A stretch of 64,000 nt of DNA from Mycobacterium sp. Root265 (GCF_001428895.1 NZ_LMJA01000030.1:424902-488901), one strand, 5' to 3'. Positions 1 to 9,812 are shown, counted from the stretch's first letter. Translations and numbers: made by a program. Notes: generated by a model from the letters alone, not told the origin.

Positions 1-219
1 CACCACCGCATGCATCACCGCGGCGGCATCACGATCACCGGACCCGCCGAGACACTACGAGTCACCGACAGTGAAGGCGAACCCCTCACCAACCGATCAC
101 TGGCCCGACCACCCACCAAACCCCCACCCGACGTACCACCGTGCACAGGCCCGACCGGGGAACGCGCGCAATGGTGGTGGTACACACCGTACGAACCACC
201 ACCTCCCACGACGAACTAG
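1..219 (+). CDS. DUF222/13E12-type HNH protein, C-terminal fragment
   Basis: The frame is open from base 1 to a stop at 217-219, so the 5' part lies outside the window. The visible tail reads HHRGGITITGP, then SLARPPT, then QWWWYTPYEPPPP. This matches my memory of the C-terminal tail of actinobacterial DUF222 proteins (13E12 repeat family), which often carry an HNH nuclease domain just before it. These occur in many copies in mycobacterial genomes. The HNH motif itself is not visible, so nuclease activity cannot be judged. The family call rests on the tail only. Confidence 0.75.
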   Translation, partial: HHRMHHRGGITITGPAETLRVTDSEGEPLTNRSLARPPTKPPPDVPPCTGPTGERAQWWWYTPYEPPPPTTN

Positions 220-257
220 GTGTGAGAGTTGACCTGCGGTTGTGATCGAATGGGTCG

Positions 258-854
258 ATGACTGCCGGTAAAAGCTGGGCCGCGGTAACGGCGGCAGCTT
301 TGACCGTGGGGTTCGGATGGGCCGAGTGGAGCACGTGGAGAGCGTCCAGATCCGCGCTGCCGACCGGAGCCACCAACCCCCGGCAGATCACTGCTGGTGA
401 GTGCGTGCTGGTGCTGGGAAATCCTCTGCCGATCCTGCACCGCTGGCGGGTACGCATCGCGGTGCGCTCCACCGATCCCGATCGTGCGCGGTTCGTGTTC
501 TCCGGCGGTGCCGTGCGCAGCAAGCTTCCGGAGGCACAGATGATGGCCGACTACGCAGTCCACCAACTCGGGGTGCCGGCGCACAACGTGGTGATCGAGG
601 ACCAGTCGACGACCACCGTCGAGAACATCAAGTACTCGGTGCCGTTGATGGCCGGTAGCCCGGTCATCAAGATCGCGTCGGACACCTTCCACGCACGGCG
701 CGCCCGCAGAATCCTCCACGACGAATCACCAGAACTGGCGGACCATTTGGTGCAGGCGCGCGACTACATTCCGGGGGAGTGGGGTCCGCTGCACGCCGCC
801 TTGGTCGCCTTCGAGTGCTACCGGGTGTGCCGGACCGCGGCTTCAGACCGCTGA
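258..854 (+). CDS. DUF218 (YdcF/SanA-like) family protein
   Basis: This is a 198-residue protein. It has a short hydrophobic stretch near the N-terminus (about 8-22), then VLVLGNP, FVFSGG, and the characteristic DQSTTTVENI segment followed by IASDTFHARRA. These are hallmarks of the DUF218 fold (YdcF, SanA, ElyC), linked in other bacteria to envelope or peptidoglycan-precursor homeostasis. The specific substrate is unknown. The ATG at 258 is used because an upstream overlapping ATG runs straight into a stop. The 3' end overlaps the convergent monooxygenase gene by 12 bases. Confidence 0.8.
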   Translation: MTAGKSWAAVTAAALTVGFGWAEWSTWRASRSALPTGATNPRQITAGECVLVLGNPLPILHRWRVRIAVRSTDPDRARFVFSGGAVRSKLPEAQMMADYAVHQLGVPAHNVVIEDQSTTTVENIKYSVPLMAGSPVIKIASDTFHARRARRILHDESPELADHLVQARDYIPGEWGPLHAALVAFECYRVCRTAASDR

Positions 855-2264
855 ACGAACCGCACCGGTCCACCGCGTCAGACACGCATCCCGCCCTTCG
901 CGATCCGAAGACGATCCGGTCCACGCCACATACCCATCGGGCCGCACCAGCACGGCCGGACCGGCATCGGTCCGTTCGGCCTGCAGCAGACCAGACACCT
1001 CCACCGGCATAGCCCCGTGTTCACGCACCAACACGAAACCCGGTGTCCGCTGCAGCTCGGTCAACGTTCCGGACACCAGTGGGATCTGCGCCGCGCGCAC
1101 ACCCACCCGCCCGTACCGCAATCCGATACCGGAGAAGCTGCCCGCCACCGCATCCCGTACCGCGGGGACCCGAAGTAGCCGCGGGGCAATGACGTTCCGC
1201 AAGCCCCGAGCGACCCGCGGATGCAGCGTCACCCCACGCGCCATCAGCCCGGACTGCCGTAGCACCCGCTTACCGATCGGATGACGTTCCGCGTGATAGG
1301 TGTCCAGCACGGCTTCAGAAGCACCGCCCAGCACGGCGTCGAGCTTCCATGCCAGGTTGGCCGCGTCCTGAATGCCGGTGTTCATGCCTTGCCCGCCCAT
1401 GGGGGAGTGCACGTGCGCGGCATCCCCGGCTAGGAACACCCGACCGTGCCGGTACTGCGTGACTTGCCTTTCGTCGCAATGGAATCGCGACTTCCAGCTG
1501 ACCTCGACGATGCCCAGGTCCCTACCCGTGGCGCGCTTCAGCACGTCGATGATCTCGGCGTCCTCGACGGGGACTTCGTCGGCGACCTGAAAGCCGCGGT
1601 CCCACAGCATGGTCCGGTACCAATCGTCCCCATAGGGCGCCAGGAACGCGAACTCTTCCGGCGTGCTGCGCAGCGTCAGCCCATCGCTGGATGGTCCGTG
1701 CGCAAGTTTCACATCGGCCAGCACCACCGAGGACAGGATGGTCTTTCCCGGAAAGTCCGCGCCGATCAACGTCCGTACCGTGCTGTGCGCACCGTCGGCG
1801 GCCACCACGAACCGAGCCCGCCAGGAGGTGTCGCTGCCATCGGCGCGGGACCGCGCGGTCACCGTCACCCCATCGCCGTCCTGCGTCAGCGAAACGACCT
1901 CGTAGCCGCGCTGCACATCGGCGCCCTGCGCGGAGGCGTAACGATCAAGGGCCGCATCGACATTGGTCTGCGGGGTGATCATCGCGAACGGATAGGCGGA
2001 ATCCAGGTGGGTGAGATCGATGCGCGCGCCACCGAAGATGGTCACCCCCGGCGTCCGGTGCGCGCCTGCCAACAGGTCGTCGGCCAGCCCGCGGGCGTCG
2101 AGCACCTCGAGCGTCCGGGCCATGGTGACGAACGCCCGGCTGGACGGGTTTACCGTCGGCCAGCGCTCCAGCACCACCACCGAGCGACCGGCACGGGCGA
2201 GGTCGCCAGCCGCCGTCAGGCCGCACGGTCCGGCGCCCACGACGATGACATCGACAGTGTTCAT
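843..2264 (-). CDS. FAD-dependent aromatic-type monooxygenase
   Basis: This 473-residue flavoprotein belongs to the PHBH/rifampicin-monooxygenase class. The N-terminus carries the dinucleotide-binding motif VVGAGPCGLTAAGDLARAG. A second FAD motif is GRVFLAGDAAHVHSPMGGQG, followed by GIQDAANLAWKL. The C-terminus (VRPDGYVAW) resembles the thioredoxin-like tail of the class. It probably hydroxylates an aromatic or polyketide-like substrate with NAD(P)H and O2. The ATG overlaps the stop of the upstream small gene by 4 bases, so the pair is translationally coupled and probably controlled by the divergent TetR protein. Confidence 0.88.
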   Translation of the reverse strand: MNTVDVIVVGAGPCGLTAAGDLARAGRSVVVLERWPTVNPSSRAFVTMARTLEVLDARGLADDLLAGAHRTPGVTIFGGARIDLTHLDSAYPFAMITPQTNVDAALDRYASAQGADVQRGYEVVSLTQDGDGVTVTARSRADGSDTSWRARFVVAADGAHSTVRTLIGADFPGKTILSSVVLADVKLAHGPSSDGLTLRSTPEEFAFLAPYGDDWYRTMLWDRGFQVADEVPVEDAEIIDVLKRATGRDLGIVEVSWKSRFHCDERQVTQYRHGRVFLAGDAAHVHSPMGGQGMNTGIQDAANLAWKLDAVLGGASEAVLDTYHAERHPIGKRVLRQSGLMARGVTLHPRVARGLRNVIAPRLLRVPAVRDAVAGSFSGIGLRYGRVGVRAAQIPLVSGTLTELQRTPGFVLVREHGAMPVEVSGLLQAERTDAGPAVLVRPDGYVAWTGSSSDREGRDACLTRWTGAVRSAV

Positions 2265-2671
2265 CGGGCCGGCACCGCCTCCGGGCTCGGGTACCAGCGG
2301 CGGATGTCGTCCGGCGTGGGCACCGCGTCCTTGTTGAACACGAACCGGCAGCCCGGCTGGGTGACATGGGCGGCGTTGACGATCGACTCGAACAGCAGCG
2401 TATTGCCGGCCACCAGGCGGATCCCGGCGCCGATCAGCACGGCGTCGTAGCTGCCGGCCTCCAACTGCTCCAGGGCCTTCGCCGTCCCGGCCTCACCGAA
2501 CGGGATGAGGCAGTTGTCCACCAGGTAGCCGGCGGCCCGCAGACCCGCGACGTTGTCGTCGTTGGCGGCGCGCAGCTTCTCTCTGGTCAGCCCGGGGAAC
2601 CGCGCGAAGTCGGGGGATGTCACGTCGATGACGTCGGGATCGAGGCCGATCTGGATGGCGGTGACGGTCAC
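2261..2671 (-). CDS. Conserved hypothetical protein coupled to monooxygenase
   Basis: This 136-residue protein starts at GTG. I do not recognise the family. It begins TVTAIQIGLDPDVID, and its centre has YDAVLIGAGIRL, which looks like a Rossmann-like beta-alpha segment. No signal peptide or membrane segment is visible. It is the first gene of a two-gene unit, overlapping the monooxygenase start by 4 bases. Two palindromes sit between it and the divergent tetR. It may act on the same substrate as the monooxygenase, but that is inferred from position only. Confidence 0.75.
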   Translation of the reverse strand: MTVTAIQIGLDPDVIDVTSPDFARFPGLTREKLRAANDDNVAGLRAAGYLVDNCLIPFGEAGTAKALEQLEAGSYDAVLIGAGIRLVAGNTLLFESIVNAAHVTQPGCRFVFNKDAVPTPDDIRRWYPSPEAVPAR

Positions 2672-2690
2672 TCGAACCTCCTGGAACTGA

Positions 2691-2708
2691 GTTCAACAAC
2701 TGTTGAAC
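2691..2708. promoter_or_regulatory. Palindromic operator, probably for the TetR protein
   Basis: Perfect inverted repeat GTTCAACA-AC-TGTTGAAC, 8-base arms with a 2-base spacer. It lies 20 bases upstream of the GTG of the minus-strand gene pair, inside the divergent tetR intergenic region. A related palindrome follows 44 bases away (centre to centre). Confidence 0.7.
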
Positions 2709-2736
2709 TCGACGTTAGGCCCGACCATTGCCTGTG

Positions 2737-2750
2737 TCAACAAGTGTTGA
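2737..2750. promoter_or_regulatory. Second TetR-type operator half-palindrome pair
   Basis: Inverted repeat TCAACA-AG-TGTTGA shares the core of the 2691-2708 site with the same 2-base spacer. It lies 15 bases upstream of the tetR ATG, so binding here would give autoregulation. Two matching sites in one divergent intergenic region strengthen the operator call. Confidence 0.65.
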
Positions 2751-2764
2751 ATAAGCTGCACGGC

Positions 2765-3331
2765 ATGGCAACGAGACCGCGCGACGGTGAGGCCACCAAG
2801 GCCGGCATCCTGGCCGCCGCGCAAGCACAGTTCGGCGAGCAGGGGTTCGAGCGCACCACCATCCGATCCGTCGCGGCGGCGGCGGCGGTCGACCCGGCGC
2901 TGGTGATGCACTACTTCGGCAACAAGGCCGGCCTGTTCGCGGCGGCGACCCAACTGGACATCACCTTCCCGGATCTGACCGGCGTGGCCCCGGCCGATAT
3001 CGCCGCACTGGTGATCCCGATGTTCGTCGAGGTCTGGGCGCCCGACGGCCCGTTTTTGCCGCTGCTGCGGGCCGCCGCCACCCACCGGGGAGCCGCCGAC
3101 GCCTTGCTCGAAGTCTTTGCCGCACAGGTGGCCCCGGCCCTGGCCGCGATCGTGCCGGACCGGCCCGCCGAACGGGCGGCCTTGATCGGCGCACAATTGC
3201 TCGGCGTTGCCGTCTCGCGCCACATCCTCGGCACCCCGCCACTGGCCCGGATGCCGGACCGCGAACTCGTCGAGTGGCTCGGTCCGGTGCTGGCGCACTA
3301 CCTGAGCTATCCCGCTCCAGCGGCGGGCTAA
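2765..3331 (+). CDS. TetR family transcriptional regulator
   Basis: This 188-residue regulator has an N-terminal helix-turn-helix: ATKAGILAAAQAQFGEQGF, then TTIRSVAAAAAV and a YFGNKAGLF recognition end. The C-terminal ligand domain resembles TetR_C_17-type regulators (HILGTPPLA, ELVEWLGPVLAHYL). The frame is open far upstream, but ATG 2765 is chosen because the HTH starts about 10 residues later and the operator palindromes lie just before it. It is divergent from the hypothetical protein/monooxygenase pair and is expected to repress it and itself. The ligand is unknown. Confidence 0.88.
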   Translation: MATRPRDGEATKAGILAAAQAQFGEQGFERTTIRSVAAAAAVDPALVMHYFGNKAGLFAAATQLDITFPDLTGVAPADIAALVIPMFVEVWAPDGPFLPLLRAAATHRGAADALLEVFAAQVAPALAAIVPDRPAERAALIGAQLLGVAVSRHILGTPPLARMPDRELVEWLGPVLAHYLSYPAPAAG

Positions 3332-3371
3332 CACCACTGGATCACTACAGTGACGCACATGGGGGACCCAC

Positions 3372-4268
3372 ATGACTGAGCCCGAAAGCGACCCGAGCCA
3401 GGCCGGCTCCGGCGTCGAGCCGCCGATAGCCGCCCACGTGCGGGAACGGTTCGATCTGCTCGAACGGTTCGCGCCCGGCGAGGGCGCCCGGTGGGCCACC
3501 GAATTGTGGTGCACCCCGCCGGCGGTCGAGATGAGTCTGCGGATGCCGCCGGGTGTCCCCGCGAGTCAACCCGTCGAAGCGGCCTGGGACGGCAACCGGA
3601 TCATCGGTGAGTCCTGGGGTGAGGGCGACCCGGTGTATCTGGTGCACGGCTGGGGAGGCTGTCAAGCCCACCTGGGCGTGTTCGTCAAACCCCTCGTCGA
3701 GGCCGGCCACCGCGTCATCGCCTTCGATCTGCCCAGCCACAACGGATCTGATCCCGGGGCGCTGGCCCCGGGCCGCACCACCATCGTGGAGTGCGCACGG
3801 GCCGTGCACGCCGTCGTCGACGCGTTCGGCCCCGCGCACGCCATCGTCGGGCACTCGCTCGGCGCCAAGGCCACCTCGCTCGCGGTGTCCTGGGGAGCCG
3901 CCGCGCAACGCCTGGTGTTCCTGGCGCCGATGGGCGACTTCTCCTGGTACCTAGACGTTTTCACCCAACGCCACGGCTTCGGCCCGCGCATCCGGGACGG
4001 GCTGCACCGCCGGCTGGACCAGAAGCTCAAGATGCCGCTGTTCGACACCGACATCTCCGCGGTGGCCGACCGACCGGAGAATCCGCCGCTGCTGGTCATC
4101 CACGATCCCGACGATCCGGACAGCCCGTACGGATACAGCGAGGAGATCGTCGCCGCCTGGCCGAATGCCAAGCTGCACACCACCAAGGGGTTGGGACGGC
4201 TGGCGCACTACCGCATCCTGCGGCATCGCCCGGCCCTGGACGCGGCCGTCGCGTTCATCACGACCTAA
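3372..4268 (+). CDS. Alpha/beta hydrolase
   Basis: This 298-residue alpha/beta-hydrolase has the oxyanion motif HGWGG (92-96), nucleophile elbow GHSLG (Ser162), a candidate acid in the HDPDDPDSP segment and a C-terminal histidine in RLAHYRIL. No signal peptide is visible, so it is likely cytosolic. An ATG 13 bases upstream meets an in-frame stop after six codons, and a GGGGGA ribosome-binding site precedes 3372, fixing the start. The 3' end overlaps the convergent diguanylate cyclase gene by 4 bases. The substrate is unknown. Confidence 0.88.
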   Translation: MTEPESDPSQAGSGVEPPIAAHVRERFDLLERFAPGEGARWATELWCTPPAVEMSLRMPPGVPASQPVEAAWDGNRIIGESWGEGDPVYLVHGWGGCQAHLGVFVKPLVEAGHRVIAFDLPSHNGSDPGALAPGRTTIVECARAVHAVVDAFGPAHAIVGHSLGAKATSLAVSWGAAAQRLVFLAPMGDFSWYLDVFTQRHGFGPRIRDGLHRRLDQKLKMPLFDTDISAVADRPENPPLLVIHDPDDPDSPYGYSEEIVAAWPNAKLHTTKGLGRLAHYRILRHRPALDAAVAFITT

Positions 4269-5344
4269 GCCGGGCGGGCCTTCTTCTCCTCGTACATCAG
4301 CTCATCGGCGCGCGCCAGCAGTTCGTCGACCGTGCTGGTGTCACCGGCGGGCACGGCCATCAGCCCGATGCTGGTGGACACCTCATAGGAGCGGACCTCG
4401 GTGTCGTTGAAATGCTGCATCGCCGCGGTGATCCGCGCCTTGAGGGCCGCCGGCTCACGGTCCGCGCCGACGGCCAGCACGCAGAACTCGTCACCGCCCA
4501 ACCGGGCCAGCACGTCGGACGTGCGCAACGTCGCGCGCAGGACCTGGACCACATCGATGATGAGGGCGTCCCCGACGACGTGGCCCTGACGGTCGTTGAC
4601 CTTCTTCAGGCCGTCCACATCGATGAAGCCGAACAGGCAGTCGAGTCCGTCGCGGCGGGCGGCCAACAACACCGATTCGGCCAGCAGGTAGAAACCGCGC
4701 CGGTTGGTCACGCCGGTCAGATCATCGGTGACCGAGAGCTGCAGCATCTCGTTGCTGACCCGCTCCAGATCGGCGGTGCGGTCGAGCACCCGTTGTTCGA
4801 GCTCGGCGGAGATCTGCACGTTCTCCATGGCGACCGACGTGGCATCGGCCAGCGCCTGCAGCAACGACACCTCGCGCTCAGTGGGCATGTGCTCATCGGC
4901 CCAGTAATTGCCGATCGCGCCGACCGGATCGAGCTTGCGGATGGGCACCATCACCAGGCTCTGCACGAAGGTCGGACGGTAGGCCTCGTGCGGGATGCGG
5001 TCATCCGCGTAGATGTCCTGGACCACCGCTGCCTGCCGGTTGAGCATGGTCCACCCGCTGATGCACGTCTCCATCGGGAAACGGCTGCCCTTCCACAGCG
5101 GGGCGATGGCATCCTCGTCGGCGTAGTAACACATGCCGTTGTCCCGCAGCACGAACGTGGCGCCGTCGCAGCCGGTGAGCGCACGCGCCGCGGCCCGCAC
5201 GATCTGCTGGATCTCGGGCAGGGTGCGGGCCAGGGAGAGTTCCTGCACCGCGCGCAGCAGGTGCTGCATGCTGCCCGCGGCGTCGTCATCGTCGGACCAT
5301 TCCGCCGTGGACGAGCCGGTGCGCGCGGAGTCCTCGACGCTCAT
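4265..5344 (-). CDS. GAF-GGDEF diguanylate cyclase
   Basis: This 359-residue predicted cytosolic enzyme would make cyclic di-GMP from two GTP. A GAF-like sensor domain spans about 25-178 and is followed by a short helical linker. The GGDEF domain (about 200-355) has DDLTGVTNRRGF, the metal-binding segment FIDVDGLKKVND and an intact GGDEF at 283-287. An RxxD inhibitory site (RTSD, 274-277) sits exactly five residues before GGDEF, so product feedback is likely. No EAL domain is present. The ligand of the GAF domain is unknown. The gene stands alone, with about 200 bases of non-coding DNA upstream. Confidence 0.93.
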   Translation of the reverse strand: MSVEDSARTGSSTAEWSDDDDAAGSMQHLLRAVQELSLARTLPEIQQIVRAAARALTGCDGATFVLRDNGMCYYADEDAIAPLWKGSRFPMETCISGWTMLNRQAAVVQDIYADDRIPHEAYRPTFVQSLVMVPIRKLDPVGAIGNYWADEHMPTEREVSLLQALADATSVAMENVQISAELEQRVLDRTADLERVSNEMLQLSVTDDLTGVTNRRGFYLLAESVLLAARRDGLDCLFGFIDVDGLKKVNDRQGHVVGDALIIDVVQVLRATLRTSDVLARLGGDEFCVLAVGADREPAALKARITAAMQHFNDTEVRSYEVSTSIGLMAVPAGDTSTVDELLARADELMYEEKKARPA

Positions 5345-5550
5345 CCGGCCTCCGTGTGGTCTCGTGCAGCGCCCCGCGCGGGCAGTCCCGTCGAAAGCGT
5401 ACGCGGCAACGCGAACATTAGCCCAGCAGAGTATTCGCTGAAGTGCCGTTTCGGTAGCCTCCGGCAGGGGTTACCCGTCATGAACGGCCTTGCCCGACCC
5501 GATATGTGAGCTATTGGACATTTGCTGAAACTGCACGATCGGGACGGCAG

Positions 5551-8427
5551 TTACTGGGCGGGCTCCAGTGGTTTCGGGGGCGTCACCGGCTGTGCGGGCC
5601 GTTGCCGGACCCGCTGCGGCCACCAGAACCATTTGCCCATCAGCGCGGCGATGGCCGGTGTCATGAACGACCGGATCACCAACGTGTCGAACAGCAGACC
5701 CAGACCGATGGTGGTGCCGACCTGCGCCACCACCGTCATCTCGCTGACGAACATCGCCATCATGGTGAAGGCGAACACCAGGCCGGCGGCCGTCACCACC
5801 GAACCCGTGCCACCCATCGCGCGGATGATGCCGGTGTTCAAACCGGCCGGGATCTCCTCCTTCATCCGCGCCACGAGCAGAAGGTTGTAGTCCGCGCCGA
5901 CGGCGAGCAGCACGATCACCGCCATGGCCATCACCATGAAGTGCAACTCGACACCCATGATGTGCTGCCAGACCAGAATGGACAGACCGAAGGATGCACC
6001 GAGCGACACCACCACGGTGCCGACGATGACGGCCGCGGCCACCAACGCACGGGTGATCAGCAACATGATGATGAAGATCAGGCTCAGCGCCGCGATGCCG
6101 GCGATGACCAGATCCCAGTTGTTGCCTTCCTGCATGTCCTTGAAGGCCGCCGCGGTGCCGGCCAGATAGATCTTCGACCCCTCCAGCGGAGTGCCCTTCA
6201 CGGCCTCCTTGGCCGCCGTCTTGATCTCGTCGATCAGCTTGATGCCGTCGGGGGTCAGCGGATCATCCTGGTGAGAGATCATGAACCGCACCGATTTACC
6301 GTCGGGGGAGATGAAGCTGTCCATGCCGCGCTTGAAATCTGCGTTGTTGAAGGTCTCCGGCGGCAGGTAGAAGGTGTCGTCGTTCTTGGCGTCGTTGAAC
6401 GCCTCGCCCATGGCGTGCTGGTTCTCCGACATCGCCATGCCCTGATCCTGCATGCCCTTCTGGGTCTGATACATCCGCAGCATCATGTCGCGTGACGACT
6501 CCATCGTCGCGATCTGCGCCGGCATCGTCTCCAGCATCTGCGGCATCAGCGCGTCGAGCTGACGCAGGTCCGGGATCACCGCCTCGAACTGGGTCGTCAG
6601 CCGGTCCGTGCCGTCGAGAGCGTCGAAGATCGATCGCATCGACCAGCACAGCGGGATGTTGTAGCAGTGCGGTTCCCAGTAGAAGTAGTTGCGGATCGGC
6701 CGGAAGAAGTCGTCGAAGTTCGAGATGTTGTCGCGCAGTTCCGCGACGTCGACGGCCATGTCCTCGGTCTTGCCGACCATGCTGTGCGTCGTCGCGCTCA
6801 TCTCACCCATCAGCGACACCATGCGGTTCATCGTGTCGATGGTGGACTGCATGTCCTCGGCCTGCACCAGCATGTTGGCGAACATGTCTTCCTGGTACTT
6901 CTGGTTCATCTTCTGATTCGCCCCACCCATGCTCATCTGGGCGGGAATGGTGCTGAACTCCAGCGGCTCGCCCGACGGGCGGGTGATGGTCTGCACATTG
7001 CCGACCCCGGGCACCTTGAAGACGGCCTTGGCGATCTTGTCTATCACCAGGAAGTCCGCCGAGTTGCGCAGATCGCGGTCGGTCTCGATGAGCAACAGTT
7101 CGGGGTTCATCCGGGCCACGCCGAAGTGCCGCTCGGCGGCCGCGAATCCCTGCTGGGCGGGCAGATCCTGCGGCAGGTAATTGCGGTCGTTGTAGTTGGT
7201 CTGGTAACCCGGCAGCGCCAGCAGGCCGATCAGCGAGAGCGCGATGGTGGCCAGCAGCACCGCACCGGGCCAGCGCACCACCACGGCGGCGACCCGGCGC
7301 CAGCTGCGGATGCGCATGGCGCGCTTGGGCTCCAGGACCTTGCCGAAGCGACTGGCGACGGTGACGATGGCCGGGCCCAGGGTGAGCGCGGCGAAGACCA
7401 CCACCACCATGCCGAAGGCCATCGGCACACCCAGGGTCTGGAAGTACGGCAGCCGGGTGAAGTGCAGGCACAGCATGGCGCCGGCGATGGTGAGGCCCGA
7501 GCCCAGCACCACGTGGGCGGTGCCGTGGAACATGCTGAAGTAGGCCGATTCCCGGTCCTCGCCGACCGATCTCGCCTCCTGATATCGGCCGATCAGGAAG
7601 ATCGCGTAGTCGGTGGCGGCGGCCACCGCCAGCGTCACCAGGAGCTGGGTGGCGAACGTGGAGAGCCCGATCAGTTCGTGATAGCCCAGGAATGCGACGA
7701 CGCCGCGCGCAGAGGTCAGCCCCAGCACCACCATGACCAGCACCAGGATCGTGGTGATGATCGAGCGATACACCAGCAGCAGCATCGTGATGATCACGAC
7801 GAAGATGGCGCCCTCGATGATCTTGACGCTGCGGTCACCGGAGATCTGCTGATCGGCGGCCAGCGCCGACATGCCGGTCACGTAGACCTTGACCCCCGGC
7901 GGCGGAGGTTCGGCCTCGATGATCTTCTTCGCGGCCTCCACGGACTCGTTGGCCAGCGACTCGCCCATGTTGCCGGCCAGATACACCTGCACGTAGGCGG
8001 ACAACCCGTCCGAACTCTGCGCCCCGGCCTCGGTCAGCGGGTCGCCCCAGAAGTCCTGAACATGCTCGACGTGGGTGGTGTCGGCCAGCAGCCGATCGAC
8101 CATGTCGTTGTACCAGTAGTGCGCATCGGCGCCCAGGCGCTGTTCGCCCTCCAGGACGACCATCACCGAACTGTCCGACTTGTACTCGTCGAAGACCTGA
8201 CCGACCCGCTTGCTGGCGATCACCGATGGGGCGTACTCCGGTGTCATCGACACCGAGCGCATCTGGCCGACGGTCTCCAGCGGCGGCACCGTCAGGCTGA
8301 GCAGCGCGACGATCCCGATCCAGCCGATGATGATGAGGATGGCGAACTTGCGGATGAAACCGGCGATGCCGCCGCGTCGCTGCTGGTGATTAGGGGTGAC
8401 GACCGTGGCCGCTGAAGAGTCGGGCAC
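5551..8427 (-). CDS. MmpL family RND transporter
   Basis: This 958-residue inner-membrane transporter is close in length to MmpL4/MmpL5. It has one membrane segment near residues 25-46, a periplasmic loop, then a five-helix bundle. A second large loop with methionine/glutamine-rich helical stretches follows, then a second bundle. Both proton-relay Asp-Tyr pairs are present: ATDY (Asp273-Tyr274) and GADY (Asp846-Tyr847). The family exports lipids, siderophores or drugs across the mycobacterial inner membrane. The start is GTG at 8425-8427. No mmpS partner gene adjoins it, although many MmpL4/5-type genes have one. The substrate is not assigned. Confidence 0.93.
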   Translation of the reverse strand: MPDSSAATVVTPNHQQRRGGIAGFIRKFAILIIIGWIGIVALLSLTVPPLETVGQMRSVSMTPEYAPSVIASKRVGQVFDEYKSDSSVMVVLEGEQRLGADAHYWYNDMVDRLLADTTHVEHVQDFWGDPLTEAGAQSSDGLSAYVQVYLAGNMGESLANESVEAAKKIIEAEPPPPGVKVYVTGMSALAADQQISGDRSVKIIEGAIFVVIITMLLLVYRSIITTILVLVMVVLGLTSARGVVAFLGYHELIGLSTFATQLLVTLAVAAATDYAIFLIGRYQEARSVGEDRESAYFSMFHGTAHVVLGSGLTIAGAMLCLHFTRLPYFQTLGVPMAFGMVVVVFAALTLGPAIVTVASRFGKVLEPKRAMRIRSWRRVAAVVVRWPGAVLLATIALSLIGLLALPGYQTNYNDRNYLPQDLPAQQGFAAAERHFGVARMNPELLLIETDRDLRNSADFLVIDKIAKAVFKVPGVGNVQTITRPSGEPLEFSTIPAQMSMGGANQKMNQKYQEDMFANMLVQAEDMQSTIDTMNRMVSLMGEMSATTHSMVGKTEDMAVDVAELRDNISNFDDFFRPIRNYFYWEPHCYNIPLCWSMRSIFDALDGTDRLTTQFEAVIPDLRQLDALMPQMLETMPAQIATMESSRDMMLRMYQTQKGMQDQGMAMSENQHAMGEAFNDAKNDDTFYLPPETFNNADFKRGMDSFISPDGKSVRFMISHQDDPLTPDGIKLIDEIKTAAKEAVKGTPLEGSKIYLAGTAAAFKDMQEGNNWDLVIAGIAALSLIFIIMLLITRALVAAAVIVGTVVVSLGASFGLSILVWQHIMGVELHFMVMAMAVIVLLAVGADYNLLLVARMKEEIPAGLNTGIIRAMGGTGSVVTAAGLVFAFTMMAMFVSEMTVVAQVGTTIGLGLLFDTLVIRSFMTPAIAALMGKWFWWPQRVRQRPAQPVTPPKPLEPAQ

Positions 8428-8516
8428 GTCCGGTCGCTCTCCTGATCATGTTTAGAGGTACTTGATTTTTACCAGATTCGCGCTTCCGATGGCAGGACAG
8501 CCTGCCCTCACCAACG

Positions 8517-9686
8517 CTACGGAGACAGTTCCCAGCGCCGCGCCAGCCGGTCGGGGATGTCGAACGGCGCCGATTTGCCGCGCGTCTGGACCGTGTAGAT
8601 CTGCCGCAGCAGATCGATCCCGAACGGGCGGGCGAGTGTGGACATGAGGTGATAGCGCGCCAGCTCGCGCTCGCGCCGGCGCAGCACATGGCTGAGAAAC
8701 CAGTCGACTGCCCGGGCGAAGAAACTCAATTGATCGAAGGTGTCGGATTTCGGAACCTTCAGCAGATCCGCGGTGTCCTCACCGATCAGATGGCGCACCA
8801 GCCCGGGAATGGTGTCGTCGAATTGATATCCCGGGGTCAATTCGTCCAACAGTTTCAGCAGCGCCCCGGTGAGCGCCACTCCTTCGTCGGATTTCCGGAA
8901 TTGCCGGCGTTCGATGGCCCCGATCAAGGCCGTCGCCTCCTCGGCGTCGGCGGCGAGCAAATCTTCGCGGACGCCGAGCAGATGGCCGACCACATTCCAC
9001 AAATGCACATAACCTTCGATATCGCCTTTGCTCAGGCGGACACCGAGGCGGCGCAGGGGTTCGATGACCACGCAGGAGAAGGCCAGCAATGTGCCGGCCA
9101 GATCCTCCTGGTTGAGCGGGGTTCCCCATTCCGGCTTCCAGAGTTCGGGTTGTGTCTCGCTGCGCGTCGCGATCAGCTGCCGCACCGCGGCGTGCATCAG
9201 CCGAACCCGCTGAATTGTTCTGCGACCCTTACCATTCGGCCCGAAACCGCCGTCGGAGAGCACGTCGAACAGGAACTGTCCGGTCTCCAGGATGCGTCGT
9301 TGCGGATCGGTGTCCAGGCGGGCCGTCAGATGCAGTACCTGCACCCCGTTGGCGGCAGCGTAGGACGACGGGAGGGACGCGCAGTACAGGCACAGTGCGA
9401 TGTAGATGCCCCACTTCTCGAATACTTGCTGGCCGCGCTCGATCTTGTCCTGATCGGCCCACGCGGGAAGCTCCAGCGTCTGGGCCAGGTACGCCTTGAG
9501 CTCTTCCGGCAACTCTTGGGGCACTTGCTGATCGGCGCGCACCAGGGTGTGCATGGCCGCGTTCACCTCGTCGATCCCGCCGCGCCGGAGCACCTGCGCC
9601 ACAGCGATATCGGCGACCGGGTCACCGATATCGCGCATGCTGTCCAGAAAGTCGTCCGTCCACCGTGCCTCTGCTGCCCCCGCCAT
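8517..9686 (-). CDS. DUF2236 / MpaB-like oxygenase family protein
   Basis: This 389-residue protein resembles the DUF2236 family, which includes the haem-dependent rubber oxygenase Lcp and fungal MpaB. The segment RTIQRVRLMHAAVRQLI has the arginine and histidine arrangement of the family's haem pocket. It is followed by GTPLNQEDLAGTLLAFS and VVIEPLRRLG. The ATG at 9686 starts directly before the recognisable domain. The frame stays open upstream to 9797 and another ATG lies at 9704, so the N-terminus is not certain. It is divergent from a DUF5995 gene. Haem binding and substrate are inferred from family only. Confidence 0.82.
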   Translation of the reverse strand: MAGAAEARWTDDFLDSMRDIGDPVADIAVAQVLRRGGIDEVNAAMHTLVRADQQVPQELPEELKAYLAQTLELPAWADQDKIERGQQVFEKWGIYIALCLYCASLPSSYAAANGVQVLHLTARLDTDPQRRILETGQFLFDVLSDGGFGPNGKGRRTIQRVRLMHAAVRQLIATRSETQPELWKPEWGTPLNQEDLAGTLLAFSCVVIEPLRRLGVRLSKGDIEGYVHLWNVVGHLLGVREDLLAADAEEATALIGAIERRQFRKSDEGVALTGALLKLLDELTPGYQFDDTIPGLVRHLIGEDTADLLKVPKSDTFDQLSFFARAVDWFLSHVLRRRERELARYHLMSTLARPFGIDLLRQIYTVQTRGKSAPFDIPDRLARRWELSP

Positions 9687-9812
9687 CGGCTCAGCCTGAC
9701 ACATAAGCGAATTGGTTGCCGGGGTTGTCGCACCATGTGATGATCTCGACGGGAGATCTTCTCGACGACGGGCCGCCGGCTGTCGTATCGCGTTCACGGG
9801 GGAACCACACGC

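Noticed and set aside
3791-5509. Plus-strand frame of 572 codons over the hydrolase end and the GGDEF gene
   Set aside because: It spans two unrelated genes on both strands and has no family signature.
6667-8415. Plus-strand open frame of 582 codons opposite the MmpL gene
   Set aside because: The translation is low-complexity (His/Arg/Asp/Gln) and mirrors MmpL codons; no ribosome-binding site or domain.
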